Source of the DNA: Caulobacteraceae bacterium
GTDB taxonomy: Bacteria; Pseudomonadota; Alphaproteobacteria; Caulobacterales; Caulobacteraceae
Length of the DNA: 11,953 bases
Assembly: GCA_004144935.1 (NCBI GenBank)
Contig: SDZP01000073.1
Location: 1-11,953 of the forward strand
Direction of reading: 5' to 3'
Of the stretch, positions 7,975 to 11,953 are shown in pieces. The notes beneath the pieces are model-generated. The model did no database searches. It was not told where the DNA came from and was given only the letters and a program-made list of their open reading frames with translations. Both the position numbers and the translations under genes were made by a program. Position 1 is the stretch's first letter. Each line of letters opens with the position of its first letter.

Positions 7975-8538
7975 CTAGTCCGCGTACATCCGCAGCGCCT
8001 CAAGGCACATGCCGAACCCGGTGAGGTCATGCATCGGATCGTCGGTGACGATGACGAACAGGCGCCGCAGCTCCGCCCACAGCATGGTCGCCTCCGGCAG
8101 GCCGAGGTCCTCGATCTCGCACTCCTCGCCGTCGCGCCAGACACCGGCGTCGTCCGGCCGGGCGCCCATCCAGGCCTCGACCCGCTCGCGATACTCGGCC
8201 TCCAACTCGTCGCCGAGGTTGATCCAGCCGACCAGCGGTTTGTTCAGCCCGGCCAGGAAGCCCATCTCGAAGGTGGTCGCCGAGTCGGCCGCCGGACCGC
8301 GGAACGGCGTCAGGTTGACGATGCCGGCGTCGGCCCGCCGCAGCCGCGAGATCCGCTCGGCGTACATGGCCCGCGCCGCCAGCTCGCCCGCGTCCCGCAC
8401 CTCGGCCGCCAGGGACGAAGGCTCCAGGACCGCGAAGCCTTGCTGATCGGCGATCAGCCGCTGGCGCTCCAGATGGGCGTCGGCGTCGGGATACCAGAGG
8501 TCGGGTCCGGCCAGGTACAGGGATTGAATACGGCGCAT
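7975..8538 (-). CDS. Nucleoside 2-deoxyribosyltransferase-family protein
   Basis: 187 aa from the ATG at 8538; an in-frame TTG at 8547 would add three residues. Motifs of the Nuc_deoxyrib_tr family are present: SLYLAGPDLWYPDA (6-19), GFAVLEPSSL (34-43), ADAGIVNLTPFRGPAADS (69-86) and TTFEMGFLAGLNKPLVGW (88-105). E91 sits where the family places its nucleophilic glutamate. Characterised members transfer or hydrolyse the 2-deoxyribose of (deoxy)nucleosides or nucleotides (bacterial NDT salvage enzymes; DNPH1-like hydrolases). The substrate here is not determined, and the C-terminal 70 residues (acidic, W-rich) look less typical. The gene follows the uncharacterised gene by 10 bases and is probably cotranscribed with it. 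Confidence 0.8.
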   Translation of the reverse strand: MRRIQSLYLAGPDLWYPDADAHLERQRLIADQQGFAVLEPSSLAAEVRDAGELAARAMYAERISRLRRADAGIVNLTPFRGPAADSATTFEMGFLAGLNKPLVGWINLGDELEAEYRERVEAWMGARPDDAGVWRDGEECEIEDLGLPEATMLWAELRRLFVIVTDDPMHDLTGFGMCLEALRMYAD

Positions 8539-8548
8539 GCCGTGCAAG

Positions 8549-9076
8549 CTAGGGGGCCGGGGGCTCCGGCGAAAGGGCCGGATCCCTCAACCGGCCGACG
8601 GCGGAGCGAAGCAGGGCGCGCGCATACAGGCGGTGCGCGCCGCCGAGCAGGTTGAAGATCCGCGTCGCGGCCGGCCGCGGGCGGCGGGGCGCCACCACCG
8701 TCCCGAAGAGCAGCGCCGTCTCGTTCGCGCCTGCAGCGCCGGGGATGGTCATCAGCCAGGACCGGGTCAGGCCCTGGTAGTCGCAGACCAGCAGCTGGTC
8801 CGCCGTCCGGGCTTCCGTGGTCCAGGCGGCGAACCGGTCCGTCTCGCCGGTCGCCAACCGCTGCGCTTCCTCGTCGTTGGAGGGTTTGGCGACGAGCAGG
8901 GCGAGGACAAGCCGTTCCAGCTTGAAGAGCCGGGAGGTGTAGAAGGCCTCGACGAACGCCGCCTGGGTGACGTGGCCGGGGACGACGGTAGCGAAGCAGT
9001 CGGTATAGGCGCCGGTGTCGCGATAGCCCTCGATCAGGGCGCCGGATGGCAGGTCCTGGGCGACGACCCGGGTCAT
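8549..9076 (-). CDS. Uncharacterised conserved-looking protein, 175 aa
   Basis: I do not recognise a named family with confidence. The protein is soluble, with no signal peptide. Visible landmarks are GAYTDCF (22-28), the aromatic/hydrophobic helix VEAFYTSRLFKLERLVLALL (42-61), W85, ADQLLVCDYQGLTRSWLM (92-109), a strand LLFGTVVAP (122-130), the motif FNLLGGAHRLYARALL (141-156), and a Pro-rich tail. The even spread of hydrophobic and charged residues and preserved motifs suggest a real folded protein. The '.aYtDcF' start and C-terminal HRLYAR..L segment vaguely resemble DUF2867-type proteins, which I offer only as a lead. Its ATG overlaps the TAA of the secreted-protein gene by one base (TAATG), and the deoxyribosyltransferase gene starts 10 bases after its stop, so the three are probably translated from one message. 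Confidence 0.75.
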   Translation of the reverse strand: MTRVVAQDLPSGALIEGYRDTGAYTDCFATVVPGHVTQAAFVEAFYTSRLFKLERLVLALLVAKPSNDEEAQRLATGETDRFAAWTTEARTADQLLVCDYQGLTRSWLMTIPGAAGANETALLFGTVVAPRRPRPAATRIFNLLGGAHRLYARALLRSAVGRLRDPALSPEPPAP

Positions 9077-9498
9077 TACTTCTCCGGCGTGCCCGTGAAG
9101 TGGGCCGCGACCTGGGTTTCCTTTTCCGGCGGGGCGATCCGGCAGGCGGCGCCGCCGTCGGCGACCTCACAGCCTTGCCATTTGACCGTCCACTCGCCGT
9201 ACGGCCCGCGCATCCCCTTGGCGGTCAGTTTGATCGGGAAGCCGCGCCGCACCCAAACCCAGCACTGGCGCACCTCATGGTCGGTGTACTTGTAGACCTC
9301 CGCCCCGCAGTTAAGGCCGGGGACATCGCCCATGACCACGGTCTTGGGCCCCAGGGCGCCGGTGACCTCGACCCGCAGGATGACGCTGTTGTCGTTGACG
9401 ATCTCGACCTCGGAGACCTCGGTCTGGGCGGCGGCCGGGGCCGGGCTCGCGCCCAGGATCGCCAGCACTGACAGGCCGGCGGCAAAACGCTTCAGCAC
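9076..9498 (-). CDS. Small secreted protein with an InlB B-repeat/Ig-like pattern
   Basis: 140 aa from the GTG at 9498. The ATG at 9504 touches the AGGGAG ribosome site directly (no spacing), while the GTG has the ideal 6 bases, so I prefer GTG. A Sec signal peptide is clear: KRF, hydrophobic AAGLSVLAILGA, then ASPAPAAA before QTEV (cleavage near residue 24). The mature part has four cysteines (64, 79, 110, 119). It follows the order strand - PGLNCG - (R)QCWVWVRRGFPIKLTA - GEWTVKWQGC - AACRI - TQVAAHF, matching the usual pattern of divergent InlB B-repeat/bacterial Ig-like domains (pGI.C...C...y..G..V.LtA...F..W.G.C...C.v....VtA.F). Such domains are normally repeated in large surface proteins; here there is one copy. 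Two disulfides are likely. It probably acts in the periplasm or outside; its role is unknown. Confidence 0.75.
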   Translation of the reverse strand: MLKRFAAGLSVLAILGASPAPAAAQTEVSEVEIVNDNSVILRVEVTGALGPKTVVMGDVPGLNCGAEVYKYTDHEVRQCWVWVRRGFPIKLTAKGMRGPYGEWTVKWQGCEVADGGAACRIAPPEKETQVAAHFTGTPEK

Positions 9499-9504
9499 AC
9501 ACAT

Positions 9505-9510
9505 CTCCCT
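9505..9510 (-). promoter_or_regulatory. Ribosome binding site deciding the start of the secreted-protein gene
   Basis: AGGGAG reads on the minus strand immediately before ATGTGTGTG. It sits 0 bases from the ATG and 6 bases from the in-frame GTG, which favours initiation at the GTG (9496-9498). Confidence 0.6.
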
Positions 9511-9515
9511 GCGTT

Positions 9516-9541
9516 CGCGCCGGACCCGTCGGTCCGGCGCG
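9516..9541 (-). terminator. Perfect hairpin between ilvC and the secreted-protein gene (U-less terminator or leader structure)
   Basis: The arms CGCGCCGGACC (9516-9526) and GGTCCGGCGCG (9531-9541) pair over 11 bp without mismatch, with a 4-base loop. It begins 12 bases after the ilvC stop. On the minus strand it is followed by AACGC and then the AGGGAG ribosome site, with no T-run. It could attenuate readthrough from ilvC, stabilise the ilvC 3' end, or modulate access to the downstream ribosome site. Confidence 0.55.
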
Positions 9542-9553
9542 GCGCAATAGGGA

Positions 9554-10573
9554 TCAGTTACGGGCCTTGTCGACCAGTTTATTCTTTGTAATCCACGGCA
9601 TCATGGCGCGCAGGCGCTCGCCGACTTCCTCGATGGGATGCTCGGCGTTGCGGCGGCGGGTGGCCTTGAAGCTGGGCTGGCCGACGGCGTTCTCGGCCAT
9701 GAAGTCGCGCACGAAGCGGCCCGACTGGATGTCTTCCAGCACCTTCTTCATCTCGGCCTTGGTGTCGGCGGTGATGATGCGGGGGCCGGTGACGTACTCG
9801 CCGTACTCGGCGGTGTTGCTGATCGAGTAGTTCATGTTGGCGATGCCGCCTTCATAGATCAGGTCGACGATCAGCTTCACCTCGTGCAGGCATTCGAAAT
9901 AGGCCATCTCCGGCGCATAGCCGGCCTCGACCAGGGTCTCGAAACCGGCGCGGATCAGTTCGACCACGCCGCCGCAGAGCACGGCCTGCTCGCCGAACAG
10001 GTCGGTCTCGCATTCCTCGCGGAAGTTGGTCTCGATGATCCCCGAACGGCCGCCGCCGATGGCGCTGGCGTAGGCGAGGCCCAGGTCCAGCGCGTTGCCG
10101 GTGGCGTCCTGGTGGACGGCGATCAGGCAGGGCACGCCGCCGCCCTTCTCGTATTCGCCGCGCACGGTGTGGCCGGGGCCCTTGGGGGCGACCATCAGCA
10201 CGTCGATGGTCGACTTGGGCTCGATCAGGCCGAAGTGGACGTTCAGGCCGTGGGCGAACAACAGGGCCGCGCCGTCGCGGATGTTGGGGGCGATCTCGTT
10301 GGCATAGATGCCGCGCTGCAGCTCGTCGGGGGCCAGGATCATCAGCACGTCGGCCCATTGGGCGGCGTCGGCGACGCTCATCACCTTGATGCCGTCGGCC
10401 TCGACCTTCTTGGCCGTGGCCGAGTCGGGGCGCAGCGCGACCGCGATGTTGCTGGCGCCGCTGTCCTTGAGGTTAAGCGCGTGGGCCCGACCCTGGCTGC
10501 CATAGCCTACGACGGCGATCTTGCGGTCCAGGATACGGGCCAGATCAGCGTCGCGGTCGTAGTAGACGCGCAT
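9554..10573 (-). CDS. ilvC: Ketol-acid reductoisomerase (class I, NADP-dependent)
   Basis: Converts acetolactate or acetohydroxybutyrate to the dihydroxy acids in valine, isoleucine and leucine synthesis, using Mg2+ and NADPH. 339 aa, the class I (short) length. The Rossmann motif is GYGSQG at 23-28. ALRPDS (46-51) carries R48 and S51, which contact the NADPH 2'-phosphate. H108 lies in FAHGLN (106-111), and APKGPGHTVRGEY (129-141) is the conserved KPKG-type loop. The C-terminal knotted domain has the metal ligands D191 and E195 (ETDLFGEQ, 189-196) and E227/E231 (YFECLHEVK, 225-233), with SISNTAEYG (250-258) closing the site. The ATG at 10573 has GGAG 7 bases upstream. A promoter candidate lies about 65-90 bases upstream, and no ilvB/ilvH is present on either side. 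Confidence 0.97.
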   Translation of the reverse strand: MRVYYDRDADLARILDRKIAVVGYGSQGRAHALNLKDSGASNIAVALRPDSATAKKVEADGIKVMSVADAAQWADVLMILAPDELQRGIYANEIAPNIRDGAALLFAHGLNVHFGLIEPKSTIDVLMVAPKGPGHTVRGEYEKGGGVPCLIAVHQDATGNALDLGLAYASAIGGGRSGIIETNFREECETDLFGEQAVLCGGVVELIRAGFETLVEAGYAPEMAYFECLHEVKLIVDLIYEGGIANMNYSISNTAEYGEYVTGPRIITADTKAEMKKVLEDIQSGRFVRDFMAENAVGQPSFKATRRRNAEHPIEEVGERLRAMMPWITKNKLVDKARN

Positions 10574-10636
10574 GATTATTCTCCAGGACAGTCATTTACG
10601 CCGCCCCTGCGCAACGGCAGTGCAGCAAAGCGTGGC

Positions 10637-10665
10637 TATCCAGCGGAATTTTGCGCGGAGGTCAA
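10637..10665 (-). promoter_or_regulatory. Candidate promoter of ilvC
   Basis: On the minus strand TTGACC (10665-10660) is followed, 17 bases later, by TGGATA (10642-10637). Read against the Caulobacter form, TTGACCT, 14 bases, GCTGGATA is comparable (the GCT is kept). It lies between the upstream gene's terminator and the ilvC ATG, and predicts a leader of about 55 bases. The -35 is good and the -10 poor. No leader peptide rich in Val, Leu or Ile and no attenuator was found. Confidence 0.45.
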
Positions 10666-10689
10666 GGTTGCCTGACCGCCCGGCATACG

Positions 10690-10718
10690 AAAAAGGCCCC
10701 GGGGCATGCCCGGGGCCT
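10690..10718 (-). terminator. Intrinsic terminator of the RcnB-like gene
   Basis: AGGCCCCGGG (10694-10703) and CCCGGGGCCT (10709-10718) form a perfect 10-bp stem with a 5-base loop. On the minus strand it is followed directly by TTTTT (10694-10690; the last stem base is part of the T-run). It starts 23 bases after the RcnB-like stop and faces the minus strand only. Confidence 0.9.
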
Positions 10719-10740
10719 CGATCGTCTTCCGGAGAACGTT

Positions 10741-11787
10741 CTACCAGAACAGGTCGTAGTAGACGCTCAGCACCCGGCCGCTCCAGATGTCGACCAGATA
10801 GGCGTCGTCGCCGACCCGGACCCACTCGCAGCCGATCGGCGGCATGGGCAGGCCATAGCTGTAGAAGTCGTTCAGGTAGTAGTTCGCGCCGTACCAGCCG
10901 TAGGGCAGGATATCGCCGTAGCGCCAGCTGTTGTTGTACCAGCCGCGCGGGTAGATGTAGGCGCTCAGGCGGAAGCGGCGGCTGGCGCGGTTTTCCCAGC
11001 GCCAGCGGTTGCTGTCGTACCAATGGCGGCCCCGGTCGCGGTTGCGGGCCTGGCGGCCCTCGCCCGGACGGCGGCCGTCCCAGCGGTCGGGCCGGCCGTC
11101 GTTGTTGCGGTCCCAGCCACCCTGGTCGTTGCCGCGGCCACCCTGGCCGCCCCGGTCGGGGCGCCCGTCGTTGTTACGATCCCAGTCGTTGCCGCGACCC
11201 GGCTGACCGCCCTGCCCGCCCCGGTCGGGACGGCCATCATTGTTGCGGTCCCAGTCACGATCGGGACGGCCGTCGTTGTTGCGGTCCCAATCCCGGTCCG
11301 GACGACCATCATTGTTGCGGTCCCAGCCGCCGTTCGGCTGGCGCGGCGGCACGACGCCGCCGTTCACCGGACCGCGCGGACCGCGACCGCCCGGCTGGGC
11401 GCCCCGGTCGGGACGGCCGTCGTTGTTGCGGTCCCAGTCGCCGCGCGGCGACTGCGGGGCGACAACGCCGCCCCGGCCTCCACGATCGCCGCGACCGGCG
11501 ATGCCGGCCCGGCCGCCGCCCGGATTGCCCCGGTCAAAGCCGCTCTGGCCACCACGGACCGGAGGCTGAGCCGCCGGAGCCGCAGCCGCCGCCGGTTCCT
11601 GACGCGGCGGGCGCGCGGCCCGCTCACCACGGCCTTCGCGTTCCCCCCGCTCGGCGCGGGGTTGCTTGGCCTCGTCCTGTTGCGCCCGCGAACCACGGCC
11701 GCCTTCGCGATCCTCGCGCGGCGCCGCCATCGCGGCGGTCCCCAGCACCAGGGCCAATGCGGCGCCAGCCGCCAAAACCTTCTTCAT
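10741..11787 (-). CDS. Secreted RcnB-domain protein with six WDRNNDGRPDR repeats
   Basis: 348 aa. A Sec signal peptide (MKKVLAAGAALALVLGTAAMA, cleavage near residue 22) places it in the periplasm or outside. Residues 23-115 are Arg/Gly/Glu-rich and disordered-looking. Residues 118-235 carry six exact copies of WDRNNDGRPDR (starting at 118, 155, 167, 179, 202 and 225), separated by Gly/Arg/Gln spacers. Residues about 255-348 form the folded domain: WYDSNRWRWENRASRRFRLS, RYGDILPYGWYG, YGLPMPPIGCEWVRVGDDAYL and a WSGRVLSVYYDLFW end. This matches the RcnB family (E. coli RcnB is periplasmic and needed for Ni/Co homeostasis). D-x-N-x-D-G-x-x-D within each repeat has the spacing of Ca-binding loops (EF-hand/TSP3/dockerin type), so metal binding is plausible but inferred. 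The ATG at 11787 has GGAG 7 bases upstream. It is monocistronic, closed by a strong terminator. Confidence 0.85.
   Translation of the reverse strand: MKKVLAAGAALALVLGTAAMAAPREDREGGRGSRAQQDEAKQPRAERGEREGRGERAARPPRQEPAAAAAPAAQPPVRGGQSGFDRGNPGGGRAGIAGRGDRGGRGGVVAPQSPRGDWDRNNDGRPDRGAQPGGRGPRGPVNGGVVPPRQPNGGWDRNNDGRPDRDWDRNNDGRPDRDWDRNNDGRPDRGGQGGQPGRGNDWDRNNDGRPDRGGQGGRGNDQGGWDRNNDGRPDRWDGRRPGEGRQARNRDRGRHWYDSNRWRWENRASRRFRLSAYIYPRGWYNNSWRYGDILPYGWYGANYYLNDFYSYGLPMPPIGCEWVRVGDDAYLVDIWSGRVLSVYYDLFW
11083..11436 (-). repeat. Six-copy 33-bp coding repeat (WDRNNDGRPDR)
   Basis: Six 33-base units encode an identical 11-aa peptide. Units lie at 11404-11436, 11293-11325, 11257-11289, 11221-11253, 11154-11186 and 11083-11115. 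The middle three are tandem with a 36-base period; the others are separated by spacers of 34 to 78 bases. The units differ at several silent positions (for example GTCGTT versus ATCATT), so they are not freshly copied, yet the peptide is invariant, which suggests selection on the protein sequence. Confidence 0.95.
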
Positions 11788-11862
11788 TCCCGATCTCCAG
11801 CCCGGCTCACGTTTTGTGGCGGGCGCGATTGTCCATCGATGCGTCCAGATGCGACCTCCAAC

Positions 11863-11878
11863 CTGAATGCCGTCTGAA
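11863..11878 (-). promoter_or_regulatory. TTCAG direct repeat with 11-base period upstream of the RcnB-like gene
   Basis: TTCAG reads on the minus strand at 11878-11874 and again at 11867-11863, separated by 6 bases, about 75-90 bases before the ATG at 11787. Direct repeats spaced one helical turn (11 bp) are the usual form of OmpR/PhoB-family operators. The regulator is unknown, and I found no strong -35/-10 pair between it and the gene, which would suit an activated promoter. Confidence 0.4.
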
Positions 11879-11953
11879 CGAAACGCCAGCCCCGTTAACC
11901 CTTGGATGCGGCAGCCGGTTGCGGCCCCGCCCGGCCCCGCCTTAAGAAGGGCC

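Noticed and set aside
9638..10675. Long + frame antisense to ilvC
   Set aside because: Shadow of the ilvC codon pattern (Gly/Asp/Val/His-rich); no ribosome site and no recognisable domain.
11083..11436. Regular repeats with spacers, considered as a CRISPR array
   Set aside because: The units are in frame inside a coding gene, some are directly tandem, spacer lengths are irregular and mostly Gly/Arg codons, and no cas genes are near.
10572..11945. Long + frames antisense to the RcnB-like gene, one with regular repeated peptides
   Set aside because: The repeats are the reverse complement of the 33-bp coding repeats. The minus gene has a signal peptide, an RcnB domain, a ribosome site and a terminator.
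11896..11946. Two TTAA motifs as a CtrA box (TTAA-N7-TTAA)
   Set aside because: The two TTAA sequences are tens of bases apart, not 7, so this is not a CtrA site.

Overview
The window is a GC-rich, densely packed alphaproteobacterial chromosome segment. Caulobacterales (Caulobacter/Phenylobacterium type) fits best. Reasons: strong G/C bias at third codon positions, a class II fumarase behind a Caulobacter-style housekeeping promoter (TTG-rich -35 box and GCTAAACC -10 box), a long-chain prenyl diphosphate synthase divergent from a TrmN6-type methyltransferase, an HWE histidine kinase, and an RcnB-like secreted protein with Asp/Asn-rich repeats. No transposase, phage structural gene, tRNA, rRNA or CRISPR array was seen.

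Layout. 1-600: C-terminal part of a four-helix membrane protein on +, probably the tail of a serine hydrolase, with a possible terminator. 727-1104: small four-helix membrane protein on +. It converges on a RusA-like Holliday junction resolvase (1101-1457, -). 1541-2929: fumC on + with its own promoter. It converges on a YccF-family membrane protein (2926-3324, -). 3325-3620: divergent intergenic region. 3621-4055: general-stress pyridoxamine-phosphate-oxidase-like protein on +, converging on the next operon.

7163 down to 4045 (-) is a tight operon: polyprenyl diphosphate synthase, then a GAF-HWE sensor kinase, then a GT9 glycosyltransferase. The first two genes are 3 bases apart and the last two overlap by 4. 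Divergent from it is a tRNA1(Val)-type methyltransferase (7239-7973, +).

9498 down to 7975 (-) is a second tight run: a small secreted Cys-containing protein, an uncharacterised 175-aa protein, and a nucleoside 2-deoxyribosyltransferase-family protein. It lies just downstream of ilvC (9554-10573, -) and is separated from it by a perfect hairpin without a U-tract. Upstream of ilvC are a promoter candidate and the intrinsic terminator of the last gene, an RcnB-domain secreted protein with six copies of WDRNNDGRPDR (10741-11787, -). Its upstream region carries an 11-bp-spaced TTCAG direct repeat.

Most of the window is ordinary housekeeping: TCA cycle, branched-chain amino acid synthesis, quinone side-chain synthesis and tRNA modification. 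The points worth a second look are the repeat-bearing RcnB-like protein and its upstream repeat, the sensor kinase inside the prenyl synthase/glycosyltransferase operon, the coupled secreted/unknown/deoxyribosyltransferase genes, and a RusA resolvase with no visible phage context. I see no clearly new multi-gene system.
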